From Deltaproteobacteria bacterium (GTDB lineage: Bacteria > Myxococcota > Kuafuiibacteriia > Kuafuiibacteriales > Kuafuiibacteriaceae): a stretch of 64,000 bases of DNA. Within the stretch, counting starts at the first letter, position 1; each line of letters opens with the position of its first letter. The translations under genes and the position numbers were made by a program. Location: positions 5,074,001-5,138,000 of the forward strand of contig JADJBV010000001.1 in the NCBI GenBank assembly GCA_016703535.1, given 5' to 3'. The notes under the pieces were generated by a model. That model did not search any database and was not told the origin of the DNA. It saw only the letters and a list, made by a program, of their open reading frames with translations. This document shows, in pieces, positions 1-7,612 of this stretch.

Positions 1-282
1 CGCCATCCGCAGCGGGATCGTCGGCCCGTCGTCGTGGAGGGTGTCGATGATCAGGTTGTTGCCGCCCTTGATCGACGCGCCCAAGCGCTCATACACGGCG
101 CCGATCAAGAGGCCGGCGACGGGCAAGGCGTAGATCAAGCGAGGTTCGGACCCCCGGGTTTCGGTGGCCCAGTCGAGCAGCAACAAAAACAAGGCTGAGG
201 CGGCGCCGCAGGCCAAGCCCACCAACACCCCAAGCCCGATCCACTCGGCCAAGGTGCGGGTGCGCTGGACCCAAGAACTCAA
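1..282 (-). CDS. ClC-type voltage-gated chloride channel family protein (3' end outside window)
   Basis: Only the first 94 codons lie in the window. The translation has a hydrophobic first helix, then SALFLLLLDWATETRG, a second membrane segment, and GGNNLIIDTLHDDGPTIPL followed by RMA. This is the N-terminal signature of the bacterial ClC-like channel family, which moves chloride (often against protons) across the inner membrane. No ATG is available. The start is read as TTG at 282, overlapping the dctM stop in TTGA, the same coupling used elsewhere here. It is probably the last gene of the TRAP transporter operon. Family assignment is firm; the start is inferred. Confidence 0.82.
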   Translation of the reverse strand, partial: MSSWVQRTRTLAEWIGLGVLVGLACGAASALFLLLLDWATETRGSEPRLIYALPVAGLLIGAVYERLGASIKGGNNLIIDTLHDDGPTIPLRMA

Positions 283-1862
283 GGGGCCGCCTTGGTGGCG
301 GTGTCGGTCCCTTCGTCGTCGTCGTCGTCGTCGAGATCATCCATGATCTTGCCGGTCAGAGACTTGAGCGTGGGAGAAGGCGGGGGCACGTCTTCCTCAT
401 CCAGGTCGTCCATGATCTTGCCGGTCAAAGACTTGAGGCTGGAACCTCCGCTCGGGGGCGGCGGCTCATCATCATCGCTCCCCTCGCCGCTCCCACTCGG
501 TGGCGGAGCTTCGGCCTCTGCGGCGATCACTCGGCCCTCCCACGGGAAGGCCGCGTAGATCGGCTTGTCGTCCCGCAGGTTCAAGGCCCCGAGCGAGATG
601 GTCGGCACGTAGATGATCACCGCCAGGGCGAAGCAGGTGATGCCAAGCGTAGGCAAGACCGCCTTCGAGACCTGGCCGAAGGGCTTTCGGTAGATGGCGC
701 TGGCGACGAAGAGGTTGGTGGCCACCGGCGGCGCCAGATAACCGATCTCCATGTTGACCACGAAGATCACCCCGAAGTGGATCGGATCGATCCCGAAGAG
801 GTTCTGGGCCATCGGCGCCAGCAACGGCGCGAAGATCAAGGTCGCGGAGATCGAGTCCATCAAGGCCCCGAGCACGATCAGCACCACGTTGACCAAGAGC
901 AAAAAGCCCGCCGGCGAAGGGTCGAGGGCCTGGACCCAAGCAACCAACTTCTCTTGTACGTCCACCAACGCCAAAAACTCGTTGAGGCCGAAGGCGAAGA
1001 TGATGATCGGCAACAAGGAGCCCATCAGCTCAGCCGCGTTGTAGAGGGCCCGAAAGGCGTTTTTCCAGGTCAACTCTTGGTGCACCCAGATGGTCACGAA
1101 GAGGCTGTAGATCACCGCCACCGCCCCGGCTTGGGACGGGGTGTAAAAGCCGCCGTAGATGCCGCCCAACACCAGGACCGGGAGCGCCAACGCCCAAGCC
1201 CCCTCCCGAAACTTCTGCTTGAGGTTGGCGTAGTCGAAGTGGTTGCGACGCTTCAGGCCTCGGCCCACCCAGATCGAGTAGATGGCCAGGAGCCCGGAGA
1301 TGAAGAGCGCTGGCAGCAGGCCCGCCAAGAAGAGGTCCGAGGGATCGACGCCGGCCGAACCGCTGACGCTGATGGCGTAGATCAACATCGAGATCGAAGG
1401 CGGCACCAGGCAGCCCAAAGATCCCGCGGTGGTGGTCAAGCCGATGGCGAAGTTCTCCGGATAACCTTCGTCGAGGAGGGCCGGGAACATCATCGAACCG
1501 ACCGCGATCAAGGTGACCGGCGAAGAGCCGGAGATCGCCGCGAAGACCATACAGGCCGCGACCGCCGCGACGGCCAAACCGCCCGGCAGACCGGCCAAGA
1601 GGGCCCGCATCAGCTCCACCAAGCGTCGAGCGATGCCGCCGGCGGTCATGATCGCGCCCGAGGCCATAAAAAGCGGGATCGCCAAGAACTCTTGTTTGGT
1701 GGCCAGGTTCTCCATGTGCTGCACCAGCACCTGGAGGTCCGAGAAGTTGTTCATCTCGGTGAAGCTGGTCAGGCACAAGGCGGTGGCCACGCCGACGATC
1801 ACAAAAAGCGGCGCGCCGATGACGATCAGGAAGAGGAGGACACCGATGACCATCAACGTCAT
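279..1862 (-). CDS. dctM: TRAP transporter large permease subunit DctM, with duplicated acidic C-terminal tail
   Basis: This is a 527-residue, 12-13 helix membrane protein of the DctM family, the ion-coupled permease of tripartite ATP-independent periplasmic transporters. It opens with MTLMVIGVLLFLIVIGAPLF and contains the family stretches AISGSSPVTLIAVGSMMFP and GSLGCLVPPSISMLIYAISV. The start at 1862 overlaps the dctQ stop (ATGA). A longer frame to 1997 would run into dctQ and is not needed. The normal permease ends near residue 445. About 80 further residues are acidic and proline-rich and carry the 13-mer LKSLTGKIMDDLD twice. That cytoplasmic tail is unusual for DctM. The substrate is unknown. 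Confidence 0.93.
   Translation of the reverse strand: MTLMVIGVLLFLIVIGAPLFVIVGVATALCLTSFTEMNNFSDLQVLVQHMENLATKQEFLAIPLFMASGAIMTAGGIARRLVELMRALLAGLPGGLAVAAVAACMVFAAISGSSPVTLIAVGSMMFPALLDEGYPENFAIGLTTTAGSLGCLVPPSISMLIYAISVSGSAGVDPSDLFLAGLLPALFISGLLAIYSIWVGRGLKRRNHFDYANLKQKFREGAWALALPVLVLGGIYGGFYTPSQAGAVAVIYSLFVTIWVHQELTWKNAFRALYNAAELMGSLLPIIIFAFGLNEFLALVDVQEKLVAWVQALDPSPAGFLLLVNVVLIVLGALMDSISATLIFAPLLAPMAQNLFGIDPIHFGVIFVVNMEIGYLAPPVATNLFVASAIYRKPFGQVSKAVLPTLGITCFALAVIIYVPTISLGALNLRDDKPIYAAFPWEGRVIAAEAEAPPPSGSGEGSDDDEPPPPSGGSSLKSLTGKIMDDLDEEDVPPPSPTLKSLTGKIMDDLDDDDDDEGTDTATKAAP
330..437 (-). repeat. Duplicated 39-bp coding repeat in the dctM tail plus GTC microsatellite
   Basis: Two copies of a 39-bp unit (399-437 and 330-368, period 69 bp) both encode LKSLTGKIMDDLD. 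The nucleotide copies differ only at synonymous positions while the peptide is identical, which suggests selection on the peptide. A short trinucleotide run (about 314-332) next to the second copy encodes a row of aspartates. Confidence 0.85.
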
Positions 1863-2644
1863 GACGGATCCTCCGCGTTGGTCACCAGATCGAGCTCCGA
1901 CGGGGGCGCCTTCACCGGCAACAGCCCGGTGGCCCGGCCCAGGTAACGCAGGGCGATGATCCCGAAGGCGTAGGGCACCACCCAAAACACGGTCCACTTC
2001 GGTAGATCCACCGAGGGGATCAGGTTGGCCTCGGGTGACTCCAGCCAGATCCCAAAGTGATCGACCAGAGACATGGTGCCGAGGACGGTGATCAACACCG
2101 CAAAACCGGCCGCCACCACTCCAGAGACCGATCGCACCTTGTCTCGCCAGGACTCGGGCCAGATCTTTTCACCCATCTCCAGGGCCAGGTGGCGCCCCGA
2201 ATAAGTGGCCATCGAGGCGCCGATCAAACCGACCCACAACAACAGGCACAAAGAGAAGTACGGCGCCCACACCACCCCTTCGGGCACCAAACGTACGAAC
2301 CCTTGCACCAGCGCGACCGCGGCGATCAGGGCCAAGGTGGCGCGCAACAAGACCGTGGGGGCGGGCATCGCGGCTCGTCGGGAGCGGATCGCGCCGTAGA
2401 TGATGAAGAGCCCAAAGAGGCCGATGACCGCGGGGGAGACGACCCGATCGATCCACTCGACCGGTTGGCCGGTGACCCCCGCCATCATGGTCGCCAAACG
2501 GCCCGGGGCCCGAGAGAAGACCCGGTGTACGACGTCGGCGAACATCACCACGCCCATCACCAACATCAGGGCGCCGACGAACTTCTTCTCGATCTCGTAG
2601 ATGGCGGCGTCGAGGCGGGCCAGCCGCCCTTGTTCGGTGCTCAT
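1859..2644 (-). CDS. dctQ: TRAP transporter small permease subunit DctQ
   Basis: This 261-residue inner-membrane protein has four predicted helices, beginning with FVGALMLVMGVVMFADVVHR, as expected for the small subunit that links the periplasmic binding protein to DctM. The ATG at 2644 overlaps the dctP stop by four bases and its own stop overlaps dctM. An upstream in-frame extension to 3001 lies inside dctP and is rejected. At 261 residues it is longer than the typical 160-200 for DctQ, because extra helices sit between the first pair and the last (segments near residues 55-125). Confidence 0.88.
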   Translation of the reverse strand: MSTEQGRLARLDAAIYEIEKKFVGALMLVMGVVMFADVVHRVFSRAPGRLATMMAGVTGQPVEWIDRVVSPAVIGLFGLFIIYGAIRSRRAAMPAPTVLLRATLALIAAVALVQGFVRLVPEGVVWAPYFSLCLLLWVGLIGASMATYSGRHLALEMGEKIWPESWRDKVRSVSGVVAAGFAVLITVLGTMSLVDHFGIWLESPEANLIPSVDLPKWTVFWVVPYAFGIIALRYLGRATGLLPVKAPPSELDLVTNAEDPS

Positions 2645-3660
2645 TTGCCGCCGCGGGACTTTTGAATGGCGGCCAAGGCGTCGTCGAGCAACTTGCTGGC
2701 CTCTTTGCCTTGATCCTTGCGGAACTTGGCCCAGACCTCTTTGGAGGCGGCCTCGAAGGGGGCCCGCTCGGCGGGGGTCATGGTGTAGACCTCGATGCCA
2801 TCGTTTTTCATGATCTCCAGGAGCTCGGGGAAGATCTCGCGCACCGCTTTGCGGCCTTTGACCTGGAGCGCCCGGCCTTCGTCGACCACCAACGTCTGGA
2901 GGTCGGGGGGCAACTTCCCGAACCACTCGGCGTTGTAGACGATCGCCGCCGGTTGGTAGATGTGCTCCGAGACGGTGAAGTACTTGACCGACTTGGTCCA
3001 CGAGGTGGCCAAGGCGTAGAGCGCCGATTGATCGAAGCCGTCGACGTTGCCGGTGGCCAGGGCCTGGGGGACCTCCGTGGTCGGGATGGGCATGGCCGAG
3101 GCGCCGAAGGCCTTATACATGGCCAAGTGCACCGGGCTCTCTTGGGCGCGCATCTTCTTGCCCTTGAGGTCGGCCAAGGTCTTGATGACCTTGTCCCGGG
3201 TGCCGAAGTGCCGGTACCCGTTCTCCGACCAGAACCCGAGGATCAGGCCGCGCTTCTTGAAGTGGCCTTCGTAGGCGGGGGTCAAGACGTTGTCGATGAC
3301 GTTGTCCGCTTCTTCGAAGGTCCGGAACAAGTATGGCAACTCCACCAGGTGCAGCTCGGGGACCTGAGAGGCCAAAGCGCCGGTGGACGCGCCGACCGCC
3401 TGGATCTGACCGCGTTGGCACTTGGTCACCATCTCGTTTTCGTCGCCGAGCATGCCGCCCAGCTTGACCTTGACCTTGACCCGGCCCTTGCTCTTCTCCT
3501 CGACGTTCTTCTTGAACTTGGTCAGGAGCGCCGACCACGGTGAGTCGGCGGGGGCGACGGTGCCCAGGATCATGGTGAACTCGGCTTCATCGGCGAAAGC
3601 CGGAGCGGGGCAACACCAAACGCCCAGGATAGCGGCCAGGAGGTAACGACGGAGAAACAT
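2641..3660 (-). CDS. dctP: TRAP transporter substrate-binding protein DctP
   Basis: This is a 339-residue periplasmic protein with a signal peptide (residues 1-23, ending APAFA before DEAEF). The body has DctP-family features: the early lysine-rich GRVKVKVKLGGMLGDENEM, then DLKGKKMRAQESPVHLAMYK with the conserved arginine region that contacts the carboxylate of organic-acid ligands, and PTTEVPQALATGNVDGFDQS. It captures the solute and delivers it to DctQM. It is first in the dctPQM order, with AAGG just ahead of the ATG. The ligand cannot be read from sequence; C4-dicarboxylate or another organic acid is the family expectation. Confidence 0.92.
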   Translation of the reverse strand: MFLRRYLLAAILGVWCCPAPAFADEAEFTMILGTVAPADSPWSALLTKFKKNVEEKSKGRVKVKVKLGGMLGDENEMVTKCQRGQIQAVGASTGALASQVPELHLVELPYLFRTFEEADNVIDNVLTPAYEGHFKKRGLILGFWSENGYRHFGTRDKVIKTLADLKGKKMRAQESPVHLAMYKAFGASAMPIPTTEVPQALATGNVDGFDQSALYALATSWTKSVKYFTVSEHIYQPAAIVYNAEWFGKLPPDLQTLVVDEGRALQVKGRKAVREIFPELLEIMKNDGIEVYTMTPAERAPFEAASKEVWAKFRKDQGKEASKLLDDALAAIQKSRGGK

Positions 3661-3732
3661 GCCTTCGACCGCTAAACCCCACCTCCGGTCTGGTCAATAG
3701 ACATCAGGCGATACCGGGCTTAAGCCTGACTT

Positions 3733-4671
3733 ATGGCCAGCCCCTACCGCTCGATCCTGGTCCCGGTCGATTTTTCCCCGGCCTGCAGCTCCGCCCTGGA
3801 GGGCGCCCTGAGTTGGGCCCGGCGCTTCGACGCCAAGCTGGAGGTCCTCCACGTCTGGAGCGCCCCGGCCTACGTCTCCCCCGAGCTCCAGGTCGAGCTG
3901 GGGGCGGGCCAGGGCAAAAAGCGCCTGGTCGACGTGATGCATCAAGTCGGTGAACAGCAGATGCAGCAGCTGCTCAACAGGGTTCCGCCCGAAGACCTGC
4001 CCCGGATCCGGGCGGTGGTCCGGGCCGGTGAGCCCTACTCGGCGATCCTCGAGCACGCCGCCCAACACGACCTGATGATCATGGGGACCCAAGGGCGACG
4101 GGGCCTGGAGGCCTTGGTCTTGGGCAGCACCGCCGAGCGCATCGTCCGCAACTCGACCAGGCCGGTGTTGGTGGTCAAAGCCGGCCAGTCGATCGAAGCG
4201 CCGAAGCGGATCCTGGTGCCGATCGACTTCTCCAACCACGCCCGCTTGGCCCTGACCCAAGCGGCGGCCTTGGCTCAAGCCTTTGGGGCCGAGGTCTTGG
4301 CGCTCCACGTGATCAAGAAGATGCCGGCCATCGACGGCCTGGAGGGCCTGGCCCTCAGCTACGGCGGGGACTCGATCCGCTCCTACGAACACTTCGCCTT
4401 GGACCACGCCCAAAAGGAGCTGGAGCTCTTTCTTTCTCAAACCCCCGGGCACGAGGCGAAAAAGAAGGTGGTCCACGGCGACTCGGTCAAGGAGATCCTG
4501 GAGACCATCAGCGCGGGTGGGGCGGACCTGGTCGTGATCGGGCGGCGGGGCCGGACCCTGTTGGGAATCGACCTCGGGAGCACGGCCCTCAAGGTCCTGC
4601 GGGCCGCGCCGGTGCCGGTGTTGGCGGTTCACGACCCGACGCCGATCGAACCGCTCGAGGGTGACGTTTGA
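3733..4671 (+). CDS. Tandem-domain universal stress protein
   Basis: This 312-residue cytoplasmic protein has two UspA domains (about 4-153 and 157-305). Each begins with the beta-strand motif ILVPVDFS or ILVPIDFS. The first ends in an ATP-binding loop of the G-x2-G-x9-GS type (GTQGRRGLEALVLGST), as in ATP-binding Usp proteins. The second loop (GRRGRTLLGIDLGST) is one residue shorter. Usp proteins support stress survival; the specific role is not predictable. It diverges from dctP across 72 bp, with no convincing ribosome site before the ATG, so a very short leader is possible. The next gene overlaps its stop. Confidence 0.93.
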   Translation: MASPYRSILVPVDFSPACSSALEGALSWARRFDAKLEVLHVWSAPAYVSPELQVELGAGQGKKRLVDVMHQVGEQQMQQLLNRVPPEDLPRIRAVVRAGEPYSAILEHAAQHDLMIMGTQGRRGLEALVLGSTAERIVRNSTRPVLVVKAGQSIEAPKRILVPIDFSNHARLALTQAAALAQAFGAEVLALHVIKKMPAIDGLEGLALSYGGDSIRSYEHFALDHAQKELELFLSQTPGHEAKKKVVHGDSVKEILETISAGGADLVVIGRRGRTLLGIDLGSTALKVLRAAPVPVLAVHDPTPIEPLEGDV

Positions 4672-5792
4672 GCACCCCGATCCTGAGCGGAGGCCTCTCA
4701 CCGCTGCTCCTGGCCAGCGAAGCCACGCTCCTCGAGGATCTGCAAGGTAGCTTGCAGGCCATCGCCACGCTCCGGGCCCGGGCTTCTGCCGAAGCGCAAG
4801 TTACCTTGCAAACCTTGGCTCGCCGTTTCCCGGAGACCGCCTTGGTCTTGAGCGGGGGCGGGGCCCTGGGCTTCTTTCACCTGGGCGTGGCCCGGGCCTT
4901 GTTCGCCGCCGGGGTGATGCCGAAGGTGGTGGCGGGGGCCAGCATGGGCGCGATGATCGCCGGCGGCTTGGCGACCCGCACCGAGGTGGAGCTGGCCGAA
5001 GGTTTCCGGGATCCCAGCTGGATCGAACGTCACGGCCTCCGTTGGCACGGCCCCCGGGAGCTCTGGCGGCGACGCAGCCTCTGTTGCCCAGAAAAGATGG
5101 GGGAGGTGGTCCGCCGCAACATCGGCGACCACACCTTCAAAGAGGCCCACCAACGCACCGGCCGCATCTTGGCCATCGCCGTGACCTCGGCCCGCCCCGG
5201 CCACCCGGTGCGGCTCCTCTCCCACGAAAGTGCGCCCCACACCTCGATCCCCCAGGCGGCCTTGGCCTCCGGCGCCATCCCGGCCTTTTTCCCTCGGGTC
5301 GAGCTGGACGGGGAACATTACCTGGACGGCTCCTTCGGCGCCGACGTGCCGATCGAACGGCTGACCCGCAGCTTCGGCGTCGGCCACTTCGTGGTCAGCC
5401 AGGTCAACGCCTTTGCCCTACCCTTTTTGGCGGCTGGTCGGATCGCGGGCGCCCGGCTCCTCGGCCGTTGGGCCCGTCACACCGCGGGCAGCGCCGCCCA
5501 CCACACCGGTTTGGTGCTGCGCCCTACGCCCTTCGGCACCCCACTTCACTTGCTCGGCGCCTTGGGTCGGCAAAACTACCGCGGCGATCTGACCATCACT
5601 CCCGACCTGCGGCCGGGCTTGTTGACCCGGGTGATGGCCAACCCGAGCCTCGCGGAGCTTCGGCTGTTGATCGAGGCCGGGGCCGAGGCCGCCGCGAAGA
5701 GCGTGCCGATCTTGGAGCGCCGCCAGCGACTGCGATTGGCCCTGCTCGATGGCTTGACGGCGGGAGCCGCTGCCGTCAGCGTGCCCGCGTGA
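4668..5792 (+). CDS. Patatin-like phospholipase/lipase
   Basis: This is a 374-residue serine hydrolase. The glycine-rich oxyanion motif SGGGALGFFHLG is at residues 62-73, the nucleophile is in GASMG (Ser about 92), and the dyad Asp is in LDGSFG. The domain order, with a helical N-terminal segment before the patatin core and a conserved GAIPAFFPRVELDG block, resembles the DUF3336/TGL-type patatins that act on neutral lipids or phospholipids. Translation starts at TTG 4668, overlapping the upstream stop (TTGA), so it is coupled to the stress protein gene. It has no signal peptide and is probably cytoplasmic or peripheral to the membrane. The substrate is unknown. Confidence 0.88.
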   Translation: MSTPILSGGLSPLLLASEATLLEDLQGSLQAIATLRARASAEAQVTLQTLARRFPETALVLSGGGALGFFHLGVARALFAAGVMPKVVAGASMGAMIAGGLATRTEVELAEGFRDPSWIERHGLRWHGPRELWRRRSLCCPEKMGEVVRRNIGDHTFKEAHQRTGRILAIAVTSARPGHPVRLLSHESAPHTSIPQAALASGAIPAFFPRVELDGEHYLDGSFGADVPIERLTRSFGVGHFVVSQVNAFALPFLAAGRIAGARLLGRWARHTAGSAAHHTGLVLRPTPFGTPLHLLGALGRQNYRGDLTITPDLRPGLLTRVMANPSLAELRLLIEAGAEAAAKSVPILERRQRLRLALLDGLTAGAAAVSVPA

Positions 5793-6439
5793 CCGCCGAG
5801 CCCGCACCCTACACCGCCCCCAGAACCTCTGGCCTGGCCATCGCCGCCTTGGTCCTGAGCCTGCTCTTTTGTGTCCCCATGGCGCCGCTGCTCGGCCTGG
5901 TCCTCGGGATCGTGGCCTTGATGCAGATCGACAAGTCGAAGGGCGCCCTCACCGGCAAAGGGATGGCGATCGGCGCGATCGTGGTCAGCCTCTTCACCAT
6001 CGTGGCGGCGATCGGGATGATGGTGGCCATCGCCATCCCCAACTTCGCGCGTTATCAGGCGCGGGCCAAAGAGGCCGAGGCCCGGGTGTCCTTGATGCAG
6101 CTCAAGACCGCGACCATGTCTCACGTGGCCGAACATCGCAGCTTCCCCAGCAGCGACGGCGAGTGGGCCCCCGCCGCGCCCTGTCCCAAGGCCGGCTGCG
6201 ACGGCAACGAACCCGAGTGGAAGAAGGAACCCTGGACTTCGCTCCAGTTCGGATTCTACTCAAAACATTATTTTCAGTATCGCTACGAGGTCATCGGTGA
6301 AGGCCAAGACGCCACCTTGACCATCACCGCCAGCGGCGATCCCGACGGCGACGGCGAACCGATGATCATGACCGTGACGGGTTCCATCTCCTCCGATGGC
6401 GACGCGATCCTCGAAGGCCCGCTCCGCGACCTGGAGTGA
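5789..6439 (+). CDS. DUF4190-like membrane protein joined to a pilin-like helix and domain
   Basis: The frame from GTG 5789 (overlapping the patatin stop as GTGA) gives 216 residues. Residues 12-45 and 55-85 are two membrane helices around GIVALMQIDKSKGALTGKGM, typical of DUF4190. The second helix runs into AIPNFARYQARAKEAEARV, which is almost identical in style to the mature alpha-1 helix of Myxococcus-type PilA pilins (AIPNF..YQAR.K..EA). The remaining 110 residues resemble a small pilin globular domain, with a Cys pair in APCPKAGCDG. There is no type III signal/prepilin site at the N-terminus. It is possibly a pseudopilin-derived membrane protein. Confidence 0.75.
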   Translation: MTAEPAPYTAPRTSGLAIAALVLSLLFCVPMAPLLGLVLGIVALMQIDKSKGALTGKGMAIGAIVVSLFTIVAAIGMMVAIAIPNFARYQARAKEAEARVSLMQLKTATMSHVAEHRSFPSSDGEWAPAAPCPKAGCDGNEPEWKKEPWTSLQFGFYSKHYFQYRYEVIGEGQDATLTITASGDPDGDGEPMIMTVTGSISSDGDAILEGPLRDLE

Positions 6440-6447
6440 GCGGATCT

Positions 6448-7104
6448 TCAGGCGGGAGGCACCCGGTAGATGGTGGTGGGGACCCAATACCGGCCCTCCA
6501 CGTCGACGTCGGCCGGGGCTTGGGTGTGGTGGAGCGGGTGTAGCCCCCGGGTGTCGAGGAAACCGCGCCCCGGCTCGGCCAACCACACCTCACTGCCGAG
6601 TTGGGCTTGGGCCTGGAGCCACCGCAAGACAACTTGCGCCCCTTCGGGTTCGTAGGTCACGTCCCCGGCGACGATCAAGGACCAGGCTGGGCTGGGCGGT
6701 GCCAGCAAAAGATCTTCGGTCGTGGCCTCGATCGGGAGGCCCAGGTGTTGGGCGTTGAGTTCGATGGCCGCCACCGCCACCGGGTCGAGGTCGGTGGCCA
6801 CCACCCTCGCTGCCCCCGCTCGGGCCGCCGCCAAGCCGACGATCCCGCCGCCGGCGCCAAAGTCGAGGACGGTGCGGCCCGCCACCCGCTCCGGATGATC
6901 GAGGATAAAACGCGCCAAAGCCTGGCCCCCGGCCCACGCGAAGGCCCAATAGGGCGCCTCCAAACCGAGGGCCAAAAGGTCCACCTCCTTGGCCCGCCAA
7001 AGAGGGCAACTGGGGGTCACCAAATAGAGCTCGAGCTCGGGCACCAACACCGGCCGCGCCAAGACGGCGTGGGTGGTGACCAAGTCCCGAGGGGTGCGGA
7101 TCAC
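6448..7104 (-). CDS. ETF-beta lysine methyltransferase-like (METTL20 family) protein
   Basis: This is a 218-residue class I SAM-dependent methyltransferase. The substrate-side motif PYWAFAWAGGQALARFILD is followed by the SAM-binding VLDFGAGGGIVGLAAARAGA, the acidic loop ATDLDPVAV and VAGDVTYEPEG. The PYWAxxWxGGQALxRxxLD arrangement is characteristic of ETFBKMT/METTL20, which methylates lysines on electron-transfer flavoprotein beta subunit; bacterial homologues exist. The start is GTG 7104 overlapping the HEAT gene stop (GTGA); a longer frame to 7131 would overlap it needlessly. No etfB is nearby. The substrate is inferred from family only. Confidence 0.78.
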   Translation of the reverse strand: MIRTPRDLVTTHAVLARPVLVPELELYLVTPSCPLWRAKEVDLLALGLEAPYWAFAWAGGQALARFILDHPERVAGRTVLDFGAGGGIVGLAAARAGAARVVATDLDPVAVAAIELNAQHLGLPIEATTEDLLLAPPSPAWSLIVAGDVTYEPEGAQVVLRWLQAQAQLGSEVWLAEPGRGFLDTRGLHPLHHTQAPADVDVEGRYWVPTTIYRVPPA

Positions 7105-7610
7105 GGGGTGGGGATGGTGGCCTTGACCCAAACCTCAGGCTCGACCTTTCGGTGTTGTTCGAGCAAGCGGCGGGCCGAGGGCGTGTTGATCCGGTGAAGG
7201 CCTCGGATCGCCGCGGCCCGCAGCTCGGGCTCTCGATCGCCGAGTAAGGTCTGAAGGCGGGGCAAGGCCGCCGCACCTTCTTGGAAGCTCAGCCCCGCGA
7301 TCGCTTGGACCCGCACCTCCAGGTCGTTGCTTTCGGCCAGGAGCCGGGCCAAGGAACCCCGGGCCTGGGCGTTGGCGTAGCGGCCGAGCAGGCCAGCCGC
7401 CCGGGCTCGCGGATAACGCGGCAAAGACGGATCGGCCGCGACCAGGAACAACGCCTGTCCATTCGGATCCACGCCGGCCTCGGCCAGCTGGGCCACGTCC
7501 GGCACCTGATCGATCAGGTTGAGCAAAAACAACAGGCGATCCGAGTGATCTTCGGGGGCCGCCAGGGCGGGGGTGGAGAACAAACAGAGGGCGAGGAACA
7601 ACTTCTTCAT
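7101..7610 (-). CDS. Secreted HEAT-repeat protein
   Basis: This 169-residue protein has a cleavable signal peptide (MKKLFLALCLFSTPALA). The mature part is built of HEAT/PBS-type helical repeats (for example RARAAGLLGRYANAQAR, DLEVRVQAIAGLSF, EPELRAAAIRGLHRINTPSA), a scaffold for protein binding. The ATG at 7610 has GGAGG seven bases upstream, making it preferable to the TTG at 7616. It lies directly behind the M43-like protease gene on the same strand, so it could act with that protease in the periplasm or at the surface. No enzymatic motif is visible. Confidence 0.72.
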   Translation of the reverse strand: MKKLFLALCLFSTPALAAPEDHSDRLLFLLNLIDQVPDVAQLAEAGVDPNGQALFLVAADPSLPRYPRARAAGLLGRYANAQARGSLARLLAESNDLEVRVQAIAGLSFQEGAAALPRLQTLLGDREPELRAAAIRGLHRINTPSARRLLEQHRKVEPEVWVKATIPTP

Positions 7611-7612
7611 GA

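Noticed and set aside
7104..7131. Longer start for the METTL20-like gene
   Set aside because: It would overlap the HEAT gene by 31 bases, whereas GTG 7104 gives the usual 4-base overlap and keeps the family N-terminus.
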